From NCBI GenBank assembly GCA_006226425.1, contig SBGX01000011.1, positions 62,001-126,000 of the forward strand: 64,000 bases of DNA, read 5' to 3'. Origin of the DNA: Bacteroidota bacterium. Its GTDB lineage: Bacteria; Bacteroidota; Bacteroidia; Flavobacteriales_D; Crocinitomicaceae. Below, piece after piece: positions 55,433 through 63,899 of this stretch; the stretch's first letter is position 1; the number at the start of each line of letters is the position of its first letter. A model generated the notes under the pieces. It ran no database searches, was not told the DNA's origin, and saw only the letters and a list, made by a program, of their open reading frames with translations. A program made the translations under genes and the position numbers.

Positions 55433-56551
55433 GTGCAATTCAAGGATGTCATCGGTCAAAAGGAGATTAAGCACCACCTGATTCAGGAGGTGTTGCAGGA
55501 TAAGATCAGTCACGCACAGCTTTTCCTGGGATCGTCGGGTTATGGTTCCTTGCCTCTCGCATTGGCTTTTATCCAGTATTTGTTCTGTGAGAACCGACAG
55601 GCAGATGATAGTTGTGGAACTTGTGCCTCCTGTCAGAAAGTGAGTGACCTGCAACATCCGGACCTGCATTTTAGCTTTCCGGTAGTTCAGGCAATCAGTA
55701 AACAAAGTGACGCTTTGCTCTCGGAATGGAGAGAACAGGTCAGGGAACGGACCTATTTTTCATTAAATCAATGGACGCAGCGAATCGATCCGAAAGGACG
55801 AAAAGCAATTATAGGAAGTGAGGAAAGTCTGGCGATCATTAAAAAGTTGAGCTTGAAGGCCTATGAAGGAGGCTATAAAGTGATGTTGATTTGGATGGCC
55901 GAAGAGATGAACGGAACCTGTTCCAATAAAATTTTGAAAATCCTGGAAGAACCACCGGCCAACACCTTGTTTTTGCTATTGGCAGAATCCCAGGAATATA
56001 TGCTTCCCACGATTCTTTCGCGAACGCAGATCATTAAGATCCCGGCGATCGATTCCGATGAACTGGCCCGGCATTTACGAAAAAAATATCACCTGGAGGA
56101 GTCCGTTTCACGGAGTGTATCTGCGCAAACGGAGGGAAATTTATTGGAAGCAGTGGATTTGGTCGAGGTGAGTGAGGAAAAGGATCAGAATCGGGAATTG
56201 TTTGTCCAGTTGATGCGAGTTTGCTATAAAAAGGACGTCATCCCCATGTTTGATTGGGCAGAAGACATTAGTCAATTGGGAAAGGAACGCCAGAAGACCT
56301 TCTTGCGTTATGCGTTGCACATGTTTCGGCAGAGTATGCTGAAAAATTATACGGATGAACAGTTGATCCGTGTTTCAGATGAGGAAAAGTCCTTTTTAGA
56401 TAAGTTTGCAGGATTTATTACGGGAAACAACGTTTTCGGATTCATGGAACAGTTCAATGAGGCGCATTATCATATTGACCGGAATGCGAATGCTAAAATA
56501 CTGTTTACCAACCTGTGTTTTAATGTAATGCGCTTTATTCATCGCGCATAA
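55433..56551 (+). CDS. holB: DNA polymerase III delta-prime subunit
   Basis: A 372-residue clamp-loader subunit with GTG start. FKDVIGQKEIKHHLIQEVL at the start, zinc-binding CGTCASCQ with an upstream Cys (FCENRQADDSCGTCASC), and ILKILEEPPANTLFLLL with LSRTQII (SRC-type motif in changed form) near 165-200 identify it. The phosphate loop is degenerate (GSSGYGSLPLA), as is usual for delta-prime, which does not hydrolyse ATP. Confidence 0.93.
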   Translation: MQFKDVIGQKEIKHHLIQEVLQDKISHAQLFLGSSGYGSLPLALAFIQYLFCENRQADDSCGTCASCQKVSDLQHPDLHFSFPVVQAISKQSDALLSEWREQVRERTYFSLNQWTQRIDPKGRKAIIGSEESLAIIKKLSLKAYEGGYKVMLIWMAEEMNGTCSNKILKILEEPPANTLFLLLAESQEYMLPTILSRTQIIKIPAIDSDELARHLRKKYHLEESVSRSVSAQTEGNLLEAVDLVEVSEEKDQNRELFVQLMRVCYKKDVIPMFDWAEDISQLGKERQKTFLRYALHMFRQSMLKNYTDEQLIRVSDEEKSFLDKFAGFITGNNVFGFMEQFNEAHYHIDRNANAKILFTNLCFNVMRFIHRA

Positions 56552-56580
56552 AAAAACCGGAAAACAAACTTGCTTCCCGG
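56550..56580 (-). terminator. Intrinsic terminator of the sigma/FecR/small-protein operon
   Basis: On the minus strand CCGGGAAGCA pairs with the later TGTTTTCCGG (about 10 pairs, two of them G-T) and is followed by seven T. It lies about 38 bases after the stop at 56618. It may also help end holB from the other side. Confidence 0.72.
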
Positions 56581-56617
56581 CCTTTCTTCTAGTTCAATTC
56601 ATGGTTTAAGAGCAACG

Positions 56618-57061
56618 TTAACGTTGACTTAAAGAGTTTTCATAAGTAGTCGCTGAATTGAATATGATAACGTTTCTGATTTCTTTGTACAAAAGTTCCT
56701 GATCCTGAATCCCCAGGTCGGCAGCGATGGTTTTCCATCCGTGTTGATGATTCTTTTTGTAAGAGATCAGGATGTCCTCCAGAGATTTGGAAGTCAGCGT
56801 AATTAGTTGAAGAGTCATCAGAACTTCGGCGGGCTCCATTTCATCCAGTAATTTGGAGATTTTGGCTTCATCCACTTTGTATTCTGTTGAAACACGTGAT
56901 TTAAATGCTGGGATATCCTGAACTAAATTAGAATTGACCTCATGGAGTTGTTGGTCCAGGCGCTCATCACCCGTTTCGGGATCAAAAGAGAGTGCTTGTG
57001 ATATCAGGATAAATGATGCTGAAAACAGCATAAAATAGAGTAAGTAGCTTAGTTTGTTCAT
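56618..57061 (-). CDS. Small exported protein behind the FecR gene
   Basis: A 147-residue protein with signal peptide or anchor (about 1-22). The mature part is helical; DILISYKKNHQHGWKTIAADLGI resembles a motif repeated in small exported proteins of other phyla (GWG.IAKELG type). Function unknown. It follows the FecR-like gene by 60 bases and ends at a strong terminator, so it is the third gene of the sigma operon and could be its output or sensor. Confidence 0.72.
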   Translation of the reverse strand: MNKLSYLLYFMLFSASFILISQALSFDPETGDERLDQQLHEVNSNLVQDIPAFKSRVSTEYKVDEAKISKLLDEMEPAEVLMTLQLITLTSKSLEDILISYKKNHQHGWKTIAADLGIQDQELLYKEIRNVIIFNSATTYENSLSQR

Positions 57062-57121
57062 GATTGTAGTCTTTTTAAAGGTTCTACATACGCGTTCTGA
57101 TTTTATAGTTGAACTTTAGGG

Positions 57122-58054
57122 TTAATTATTTTCGGATTTCTTTTTATTCTTCTTCTTGAAGATTTTGTTCACGAATTGTTTCCAGCGAGAAATATCCTCA
57201 GGAACTTTCACCGGAATGAATTCATGTGTTTTAATGTCATAGATATATGCTTCGTTGGAAGTCAATACGACCTTATTGGAAGGATTGGCTATTTCGTAAG
57301 CAACCATACGTCCTTCTTCAACGAATAGGTCAATAAAAGGATGGTCTTCAGTTTCCGTTTGAACGTCAAATTTGGTTCCTTCCACCCGAATCATCAATTG
57401 TTTTGTTTCGATGACAAAATCCTGATTCATAGGCTTCACATTAAAGAAACCGGCACCACTCAGACTCACAACGCGTTGTTCCTGTGTATAATCCAGGAAA
57501 TCCAGCACACTGTTATTGGCTAATTTAACCAGAGAACTGTCTGGTAAGAATACATCCTGGAAAGTGGTTTCCTGTTCAGCCTTTTTCTTGCGAATTCTTC
57601 TTTTCTTAACAACTGGGACAATAGAATCTTCTTGAGAGGATTCGATTTGAGGCTCTACACGAGCTGTTTTTTTGACAACCGGTGGAGTGATTTCTGTTTT
57701 GGCCTGGAACTTTTTAATAGGTGTTACATCATCTTGATAGAAATAGAATGCCAGTCCGCCTGCAATTAAAAATACGATCAGTACCGCAGCAATGCGATAC
57801 CATGCAAAACCTGATTTTCGGCTTTCTTCTTCTTTTTGAGCTTCCTCAAAACGTTCCCATGCTGATTGTACATTGACGGAAGGACCTTTCTTTTTGGCCA
57901 CCCCGGCAAATTTCCATAACAATAGCTGCTCCTCGTAATACACCCGATTCTCTTCCGATTGATCCAACCAGATTTTCAAAGCGTTTGATTCACTCTCGGA
58001 AGCATTTCCCGAGATCGCTTTTTGGATGATATGTTCAATTTCCTTCGTCCTCAT
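57122..58054 (-). CDS. FecR-family anti-sigma factor
   Basis: A 310-residue membrane protein. The cytoplasmic part (about 1-80) has a typical anti-sigma N-terminus (EIEHIIQKAISGNASESESN), one membrane segment follows (about 84-104, YRIAAVLIVFLIAGGLAFYF), and the periplasmic FecR domain includes VVSLSGAGFFNVKPMNQDFVI and VEGTKFDVQTETEDHPFI. The DUF4974 (secretin/TonB-linked) domain normally following in Bacteroidota FecR proteins is not evident. It should hold the adjacent ECF sigma factor inactive. Confidence 0.9.
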   Translation of the reverse strand: MRTKEIEHIIQKAISGNASESESNALKIWLDQSEENRVYYEEQLLLWKFAGVAKKKGPSVNVQSAWERFEEAQKEEESRKSGFAWYRIAAVLIVFLIAGGLAFYFYQDDVTPIKKFQAKTEITPPVVKKTARVEPQIESSQEDSIVPVVKKRRIRKKKAEQETTFQDVFLPDSSLVKLANNSVLDFLDYTQEQRVVSLSGAGFFNVKPMNQDFVIETKQLMIRVEGTKFDVQTETEDHPFIDLFVEEGRMVAYEIANPSNKVVLTSNEAYIYDIKTHEFIPVKVPEDISRWKQFVNKIFKKKNKKKSENN

Positions 58055-58088
58055 TATACTATATAGACAGGTGAAAAAATATTTACCC

Positions 58089-58652
58089 CTAAAAAATTTG
58101 AAAAAAAATTAAAAAAAGACTCAAAAAGAGATCCGGAAAGTTCTTTTTTAGTCGTGGTTTGATCTCGTTATTGATTCTCGAAATAGCGATACTCATTTGA
58201 TTTTCAACCGTTTTAACGGATATATTTAGGTGTTCTGCGATTTCTTTGTACTTCATGTCCTCGAAACGGCTCAATTTGAAAATTGTCCGACATTTTGGAG
58301 GTAATTCTTCCAGGGCATCGTAAACTTCGGACTGAAAAAGTTCGTAATCGAAGTGGTGATCTGTTTGTTGCTGATGATCATGCTTAAATTCAGTTTGATC
58401 ATTTAGTTCAACTTTCAGGTGTTTCTTGTTCTTTTCGAGAAAATTAATGGCCTTATTGACGGTAGATCTTGTCAAATACCCCTCAATGCTGCTGGTAATT
58501 TTAATGTTGTCCTTGTTTTTCCAGACGCTCATGAAAACTTCCTGAACGACATCCGCGGCCATAGCATCATCTTCTACAACTCGAAAAGCTACCCGGTGCA
58601 GGTATTCGTAGTGCTCTTTAAAGAGGTATTCTATGTCGATTAAATCACTCAA
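58089..58652 (-). CDS. ECF RNA polymerase sigma factor
   Basis: A 187-residue sigma-70 family factor. Region 2 is in DAMAADVVQEVFMSVWKNKD, region 4 in LPPKCRTIFKLSRFEDMKYK with the helix-turn-helix EIAEHLNISVKTVENQMSIA. The last 15 residues (FPDLFLSLFLIFFQIF) are strongly hydrophobic, a tail I also know from other Bacteroidota ECF factors. It is first in an operon with a FecR-like anti-sigma. Confidence 0.94.
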   Translation of the reverse strand: MSDLIDIEYLFKEHYEYLHRVAFRVVEDDAMAADVVQEVFMSVWKNKDNIKITSSIEGYLTRSTVNKAINFLEKNKKHLKVELNDQTEFKHDHQQQTDHHFDYELFQSEVYDALEELPPKCRTIFKLSRFEDMKYKEIAEHLNISVKTVENQMSIAISRINNEIKPRLKKNFPDLFLSLFLIFFQIF

Positions 58653-58724
58653 ACAGATAGGTATACGGCAGTTTAACCCCGAATGTTTAGTTTAGTTCAA
58701 AAAGTTATTTTACAATACGGTCGA

Positions 58725-58738
58725 ACCATTTGAATGGT
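58725..58738. promoter_or_regulatory. Short perfect palindrome upstream of the sigma gene
   Basis: ACCATT-TG-AATGGT, a 6+6 inverted repeat with a 2-base centre in the 127-base gap between the arsenosugar operon end and the sigma gene. It could be an operator or chance. The gap holds no other structure. Confidence 0.25.
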
Positions 58739-58779
58739 CGTCGTAGTGTGACAAAAATAAAAGAAATTGGGAGATCGCT

Positions 58780-59466
58780 TTAAAGGGACAACTTTTTTCT
58801 GTAGTAGCTTTGAATCTGACGAGGGTCACAATTTCGGCGAAACATTCGGAATGCCCGGAAATTAACCCATTGTACTTTTAGCCAGTTATTTTGCTCGTAT
58901 TTACGCGCTGAAATAAGCGTTGAGCCAGGAAGTATGTGGATTGGATATTGGGAGAGGGCGCGTTGTATGAAGTCGTATTCTTCCATGACACAGAAGTATT
59001 CGTCAAAACCTCCCAATTGATCAAATAACTTTTTTTCGACATATATCGTTTGATCCCCACCTCGTGTCCATAGCCAGTTAAAACGGGTGAACCAGGCATT
59101 GATTCGAAGGAGAAAAAGTTTCGAATCAAATTGGGAACGATAGCAGCCTAGCAAATGATGGGAGCGGATTGCCTTGCGAATGTCGGTTGGAAAACTTTTT
59201 GGAGGCCTGGTATCGGCATGAACAAAATAGAGCACTTCTCCTTGTGCTACGGTGGCTCCGGCATTCATTTGTTTAGCTCTTCCCCGGGAAGTCTGAATGA
59301 TCCGAACGGGAAAGGTCCGGGCCAACTCAATTGTGTTGTCTTCACTACCTCCGTCCACGAGAATCACTTCGAGTTCTTCATCCTGAACTTCTTGAAACAG
59401 GAAGGACAACAAGATTTCGATGCGGGGAGCTTCGTTCAGAACCGGTATGATGAGGCTGATTTTCAC
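58780..59466 (-). CDS. GT2-family glycosyltransferase of the arsenosugar/rSAM-associated type
   Basis: A 228-residue GT-A enzyme with SLIIPVLNEAPRIEILLSFL at the start, VDGGSEDNTIELA, SRGRAKQMNAGATVAQGEVL and FVHADTRPP (HAD as the DXD-like metal site). This matches the TIGR04283 group (transferase 2, rSAM/selenodomain-associated). It is 3 bases after the TIGR04282-type gene and last in the operon. It probably acts on the arsenosugar core. Confidence 0.88.
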   Translation of the reverse strand: MKISLIIPVLNEAPRIEILLSFLFQEVQDEELEVILVDGGSEDNTIELARTFPVRIIQTSRGRAKQMNAGATVAQGEVLYFVHADTRPPKSFPTDIRKAIRSHHLLGCYRSQFDSKLFLLRINAWFTRFNWLWTRGGDQTIYVEKKLFDQLGGFDEYFCVMEEYDFIQRALSQYPIHILPGSTLISARKYEQNNWLKVQWVNFRAFRMFRRNCDPRQIQSYYRKKLSL

Positions 59467-59469
59467 GGA

Positions 59470-60078
59470 TCAGCTAGAGACGATTTGGAATTGCTCTTTC
59501 AAAGGACCCAGATCGTCGATTGTATCAACATCGGAAAGCGTTTCCAGCAATTGATAAGGCTGCTCATTTTTTTCTAAAAAATCACAGGCATCCTTCAGGA
59601 CATGCTCATGGCTCCAGTTTTTGTTTAGGAATAATCCTGAAAGTAGCTCGGTAGTTCCCAACAGGTAATAACCTCCATCTTTGGCTGGCCCGAAAACAAA
59701 GGAGGATTGACGTAATTGCTCAAAAGCCTCGGAGAGGTGTTTTGATCGTAGCTCATAGCAATCTGTTCCAATGATCAGAATAGACTCATATCCTACCTCA
59801 AAAAGCTCCGAAAATGCCCGGTACATCCGTTCTCCCAGGTCGGCTCCTTGCTGGACCCGAAAGTGGTAATTTTTCAGTTCCGGAATTTCTTCCAGGTAAT
59901 CGGAAAAAAACAGGAATTTGTCCACGTTTAATTCCCGCAATTGCTGGTGAGCATGGGCTGTGAGAAAGCGGTAGATTTCAAGTGCTTTTTCATCTCCAAC
60001 ACCTGCAGCGAGACGAGTTTTTACCCTCCCCTTAACCGCGTTTTTCTGAAATATGATAATGGCTCTTTTTTTGGACAT
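59470..60078 (-). CDS. TIGR04282-type glycosyltransferase/CofC-like protein
   Basis: A 202-residue protein of the DUF2064/TIGR04282 group (transferase 1, rSAM/selenodomain-associated): FQKNAVKGRVKTRLAAGVGD at the start, IIGTDCYELRSKHLSEAF (GTDCP-like) and FGPAKDGGYYLLG. A nucleotidyl- or glycosyltransferase fold is expected. It lies 3 bases after arsS and 3 before the GT2 gene, which places it in arsenosugar biosynthesis by context. Confidence 0.88.
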   Translation of the reverse strand: MSKKRAIIIFQKNAVKGRVKTRLAAGVGDEKALEIYRFLTAHAHQQLRELNVDKFLFFSDYLEEIPELKNYHFRVQQGADLGERMYRAFSELFEVGYESILIIGTDCYELRSKHLSEAFEQLRQSSFVFGPAKDGGYYLLGTTELLSGLFLNKNWSHEHVLKDACDFLEKNEQPYQLLETLSDVDTIDDLGPLKEQFQIVSS

Positions 60079-60081
60079 GGA

Positions 60082-61116
60082 TTAGGCAGTTGTACCACCG
60101 CAACTGGAGCCGGCGCCAGCGGTGCATCCGTAGCAGTGTTGATTGATGATGATATTTCGGTTCAGGAGATCCTCGTTATTGAAATCGCTGAGATGCGTTG
60201 ATTTACAAGCCACTTTCAGGTCGAGCATCTGATTGAAATCACAGTCGTACAAATAGCCATCCCAACTAACCGAAATGGTATTCCGGCACATGACATTGGC
60301 CGCGGCCATTGGGTTGTATGCTTCGACCAGTTTTTCCATGTACCCTTCATAATTACCGGAATTTACCAGGTAATGAAGGTAACGGCTCACCGGAAGATTG
60401 GTAATTGCAAATAGTTGATTGAACACGATGTCATAACGATCTTTCAATTTTCGTTTGAATTCAAGTTCCAGTTCTTCCTGAGAAGGAGGTAGAAAGGCTC
60501 CAGAGGGATTGTAAACCAGGTTTAATATAAGGCCACTGTTGGCCACTCCATAGCCGACTTCGTTGAGCATTTTCAGGGCGCGAATACTGCGCTCAAAAAC
60601 ACCTTCGCCTCGCTGGGAGTCCGTTTTTACGGCACTAAAATAGGGAAGCGAAGAAACCACTTCGATTTGGTGTTTCTTGAAAAATTCCGGGAGGTCATGG
60701 TATTTTTTATTTGCTACAATGATGGTGAGATTGCAGCGCACGATGATCTTCTTTCCGAGTAGGCTCAATTCTTCAACAAACCAGCGAAAGTCCGGATTCA
60801 TTTCCGGGGCCCCTCCAGTCAGATCGACCGTATGTGCCCCTGATTTTTGAATGGCTTCCAGACAAAGGCTCATCGTTTCTCTTGTCATGATTTCCTTCCG
60901 ATCTGGTCCGGCATCTACGTGACAGTGCTTGCAGACCTGATTGCACATTTTCCCCACATTGATTTGAAAAATGTCCATTTGGGTGGGTTGAAGCGGAAAG
61001 AGTCCGGAATCATCCAGTTTTTGATGAAAGGGAGTTAATCCCGCCTGGGTCAGTAGTTTGAGTTGTTTTTCAGATTCGGTGAGTTCGTGCCCCAGCGCTT
61101 TAAGTGATTTTGTCAT
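60082..61116 (-). CDS. arsS: Arsenosugar biosynthesis radical SAM protein ArsS
   Basis: A 344-residue radical SAM enzyme. The cluster motif is CNQVCKHCH (Cys58, 62, 65; CxxxCxxC), and GGAPEMNP is the SAM-binding GGE-like segment. The C-terminus has the Cys-rich tail HCYGCTAGAGSSCGG typical of the rSAM/selenodomain group; here the positions carry Cys, not selenocysteine. ArsS is known to transfer the deoxyadenosyl group to dimethylarsenite on the way to arsenosugars. No arsM methyltransferase is in the window. Confidence 0.92.
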   Translation of the reverse strand: MTKSLKALGHELTESEKQLKLLTQAGLTPFHQKLDDSGLFPLQPTQMDIFQINVGKMCNQVCKHCHVDAGPDRKEIMTRETMSLCLEAIQKSGAHTVDLTGGAPEMNPDFRWFVEELSLLGKKIIVRCNLTIIVANKKYHDLPEFFKKHQIEVVSSLPYFSAVKTDSQRGEGVFERSIRALKMLNEVGYGVANSGLILNLVYNPSGAFLPPSQEELELEFKRKLKDRYDIVFNQLFAITNLPVSRYLHYLVNSGNYEGYMEKLVEAYNPMAAANVMCRNTISVSWDGYLYDCDFNQMLDLKVACKSTHLSDFNNEDLLNRNIIINQHCYGCTAGAGSSCGGTTA

Positions 61117-61144
61117 AAGACGGAAAGTAATTTCTGTGGTTAGT

Positions 61145-61477
61145 TTACATGGAAAGTTCCTTGTATTTATTCATCATCTGAACTCCATGGACAAGTGAAG
61201 CTCCTCCACGAATGGCTGCGGCAACATGCACGGATTCCATGATCTGCTCTTCATCACAGCCTTTTTCCATACAATCTACCGTATAGGCATCAATGCAATA
61301 AGGACATTGCACGGCATGTGCTACGGCTACGGCGATTAAAGCCTTTTCACGAGCTGTTAAAGCTCCCTCTTTAAAAACGTGTCCATAATAGTCAAAAAAC
61401 TTCTTTCCCAGTTCGGGTTGAAATTCACTGATTTTTCCAAATTTTTTAAGGTCTTCTGGGTCGTAATATGTTTTCAT
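61145..61477 (-). CDS. Arsenosugar-associated carboxymuconolactone decarboxylase/peroxidase-like protein
   Basis: A 110-residue AhpD-like protein: ALIAVAVAHAVQCPYCIDAY (CxxC redox pair plus His) and EEQIMESVHVAAAIRGGASL. It is first in the arsenosugar operon, 28 bases before arsS, a combination known in this family. Thiol peroxidase activity is probable; its part in the pathway is unknown. Confidence 0.9.
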   Translation of the reverse strand: MKTYYDPEDLKKFGKISEFQPELGKKFFDYYGHVFKEGALTAREKALIAVAVAHAVQCPYCIDAYTVDCMEKGCDEEQIMESVHVAAAIRGGASLVHGVQMMNKYKELSM

Positions 61478-61576
61478 TTGCTAATTTTATAAGGAATATT
61501 TCGATGCGTGTTTCACGATCATATCTGGTAAGTCGCGAATGATACCGAAATTACTAAAAATAAACAGAGCAACGAT

Positions 61577-62371
61577 ATGTATGTCACAAGATATCTATTC
61601 AGCTATCACAAACTTTTATTAAAACAAACACACAAACTTTTTTTTCTGACTTTCACCCAATTAATGATTATTAGTGTTTATTCCCAGAATCCAAGTGTTG
61701 AATTATCCCAAAAGTTTTTAGAAAGCGTCAAATTGAATCAGGCGTCTGATTCCTGGTTGGAGGCGATTGAAAAAAAGGCCTTTGACGAATTGAGGTCCGA
61801 TTTGGATGAGGATCATGAAAAGTTGGCATTTTGGATCAATTTGTACAATGCGACAACTCAAAAAACATTGAAAGAACATCCGGAGTATTTTAAGGATCGG
61901 GGAAGTTTTTATCATAAGAAGTTGATCACGGTAGCCGGGGAGGCTTTTAGTCTCGATGAAATTGAGCACGGAATCCTCCGAAGAAATACTTCCAAGTATA
62001 GTCTGGGTTATTTTCGGAAAATCAGCACGCGAAAAGCGATTAAGAAGTTAATGCTCAAACGGATTGATCCCCGAATTCATTATGCCTTGAATTGTGGTGC
62101 CAAAAGTTGTCCGCCAGTCATGTTTTATGACGATCAAAAACTTTCGGAACAGCTCGATTTGTCAAGCCGCGCCTATTTAGAAACGGAATGTGAACAGAAA
62201 GATGGGAAACTTTACGTCCCTGCACTCTTTAGTTGGTTTCGGGGCGATTTTGGAGGGAAGCGGGGGATTTATCGTTTTTTGAAAAAGTACGGAGTCATTG
62301 AGGCTGGAGAAAAGCCCTCGCTGGTTTTTAAAGAGTATGACTGGACACTGTCTTTAGGGCATTATCAATAA
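61577..62371 (+). CDS. DUF547 exported protein
   Basis: A 264-residue protein with an N-terminal hydrophobic signal (about 15-36, ending SVYSQ; n-region unusually long). The DUF547 core is clear: LAFWINLYNATTQKTL, VAGEAFSLDEIEHGIL, and DPRIHYALNCGAKSCPPVMF. The family is of unknown function, with a papain-like fold suggested. It is divergent from the arsenosugar operon (99-base gap with no clear promoter box) and 9 bases ahead of a small membrane protein. Confidence 0.9.
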   Translation: MYVTRYLFSYHKLLLKQTHKLFFLTFTQLMIISVYSQNPSVELSQKFLESVKLNQASDSWLEAIEKKAFDELRSDLDEDHEKLAFWINLYNATTQKTLKEHPEYFKDRGSFYHKKLITVAGEAFSLDEIEHGILRRNTSKYSLGYFRKISTRKAIKKLMLKRIDPRIHYALNCGAKSCPPVMFYDDQKLSEQLDLSSRAYLETECEQKDGKLYVPALFSWFRGDFGGKRGIYRFLKKYGVIEAGEKPSLVFKEYDWTLSLGHYQ

Positions 62372-62380
62372 GATCTTCTC

Positions 62381-62710
62381 ATGTCACTTACGAAAAAATA
62401 TTTACTGATATTCCTGGGAATATGCATATTGTTCACCGCGTTATGCCTGTTTTTGCCCATACAGATTTTTGACGGGGAAGTTATTCTGGAACGGGGAGCC
62501 TCCGAAATGAAGCTACCAATTAAATTGAGCCTGTCCCATTTCATTGGAATCGGCTTGCAACGTGGAGATTTGGATGGGGTGAAAGATTTTTACCTGATCA
62601 AAACAGGTTATCTCAATGTACTACTGTTATTGCTTGCATTGCCAGCTTTGATAAGCTACCGCTTCTATTTGCGCGAAAAACAACGAATCAAAAAAGAGAA
62701 AGGAGTATAG
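62381..62710 (+). CDS. Small membrane protein, unknown
   Basis: A 109-residue protein with two membrane segments (about 8-27 and 74-94) and a 45-residue loop between. No family recognised. It lies between the DUF547 gene and the fatty acid hydroxylase gene, 1 base before the latter, clearly in one operon. Confidence 0.7.
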   Translation: MSLTKKYLLIFLGICILFTALCLFLPIQIFDGEVILERGASEMKLPIKLSLSHFIGIGLQRGDLDGVKDFYLIKTGYLNVLLLLLALPALISYRFYLREKQRIKKEKGV

Positions 62711-62711
62711 T

Positions 62712-63593
62712 ATGACTTGGTTAGAAATGATCACAAGGGCCTATGAAGGATATGCCAACTACCTGGTCAAGGAATTGGGTAATCCCATGAACAATGGTGG
62801 AAGTTACTTTTATCTTTTGATTCTGGTATCCCTTTTCGCCTGGTGCCTGGAAATTATGGTTCCATGGAGGAAAGAACAATCAATTTTCAGAAAGGATTTT
62901 TTCCTGGATGCCTTTTACATGTTCTTCAATTTTTTCCTGTTCAATTTGATCATTTTCGTGGCCCTTTCTTCAGTGAGTGAACATTTTTTCCAGGGGCTAA
63001 TGGCAAAAATAGGCTTGCCCCGGAAGGGAGTATTTGACATTTCGTTCTTGCCACTTTGGGGACAATTCATCATTTACTTTCTGTTGGCAGATTTTATTCA
63101 GTGGTCGGTACATGTCATGCTTCATCGGAATCGGTGGCTATGGAAAGTGCATCAGGTGCATCATTCTGTAGTTGAGATGGGCTTTGCGGCACACCTCAGG
63201 TATCATTGGATGGAAAATGTCGTCTATAAAACAGCATTATACCTCGTATTGTCATGGTTCCTGAACTTTAAATTGGAATATACCTTTCTCATGCATGCAT
63301 TCACCATTCTGATCGGACACCTGAATCATACGAATGTACGACTGGATTATGGACCGTTGAAGTACGTATTGAATAATCCGAAAATGCATATCTGGCACCA
63401 CGCCAAAAAGTTACCCGCGGAACACCCTTACGGAATGAACTTTGGGATTACGCTAAGTATTTGGGATTACCTGTTCCGTACAAATTATATCCCTTATGAC
63501 GGGAGAGATATCCCCCTTGGTTTTGAGGAGATTGAGAAGTATCCGAAGAGTTTTTGGCGACAATTGATAGAACCATTTAAAAAATCACGATGA
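62712..63593 (+). CDS. Fatty acid hydroxylase / sterol desaturase family protein
   Basis: A 293-residue integral membrane di-iron oxygenase with about five membrane segments and the three His boxes: HVMLH (about 134-138), HQVHH (about 147-151) and HIWHH (about 226-230). It should hydroxylate or desaturate a lipid; the substrate is not readable. It is 4-base coupled (ATGA) to a 79-residue protein. Confidence 0.93.
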   Translation: MTWLEMITRAYEGYANYLVKELGNPMNNGGSYFYLLILVSLFAWCLEIMVPWRKEQSIFRKDFFLDAFYMFFNFFLFNLIIFVALSSVSEHFFQGLMAKIGLPRKGVFDISFLPLWGQFIIYFLLADFIQWSVHVMLHRNRWLWKVHQVHHSVVEMGFAAHLRYHWMENVVYKTALYLVLSWFLNFKLEYTFLMHAFTILIGHLNHTNVRLDYGPLKYVLNNPKMHIWHHAKKLPAEHPYGMNFGITLSIWDYLFRTNYIPYDGRDIPLGFEEIEKYPKSFWRQLIEPFKKSR

Positions 63594-63829
63594 ATCAACA
63601 GTATAGAACACAATTAATAATTGCAGCAGTTGCTTCTTTGACCCTCGGACTGGCACCTTTTGGAGAACCTCATTTGTTCGGAAAAATCAAATGGGTCATG
63701 GGAGGAGCCATTGGAATGAAGCCAATGGATTGGTTTGACCTCGTCATGCACGGAGCGCCCTGGCTCTTTTTGATCTTCGTTTTACTAAAAGGAGCATACC
63801 TGCTGGCACGCAAAAACAAAGCAAAATAA
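63590..63829 (+). CDS. Small conserved membrane protein
   Basis: A 79-residue protein with two membrane segments (about 9-26 and 53-71). The core HLFGKIKWVMGGAIGMKPMD followed by WFDLVMHGAPWLF resembles a short conserved Bacteroidota protein often labelled RND transporter without reason. It overlaps the hydroxylase gene by 4 bases. Confidence 0.75.
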   Translation: MNQQYRTQLIIAAVASLTLGLAPFGEPHLFGKIKWVMGGAIGMKPMDWFDLVMHGAPWLFLIFVLLKGAYLLARKNKAK

Positions 63830-63869
63830 AAAACCGGTTTACTATACCTGTTTATTGGGATTTTTGAAG

Positions 63870-63877
63870 TACTTTTG
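63870..63877 (+). promoter_or_regulatory. -7 promoter box of purH
   Basis: TACTTTTG, an exact TAnnTTTG match, ending 22 bases before the ATG at 63900. A TTG at 63855-63857 is 12 bases upstream, shorter than the usual spacing. Confidence 0.55.
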
Positions 63878-63899
63878 CGGCAAAATTTAAGCTTCGGTT

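Noticed and set aside
55433-56551. holB with missing phosphate loop as a damaged gene
   Set aside because: The delta-prime subunit normally lacks a working P-loop.
56618-58652. Sigma/FecR genes as the start of a SusCD polysaccharide locus
   Set aside because: No susC, susD or glycoside hydrolase is near, and the operon ends with a terminator after the third gene.
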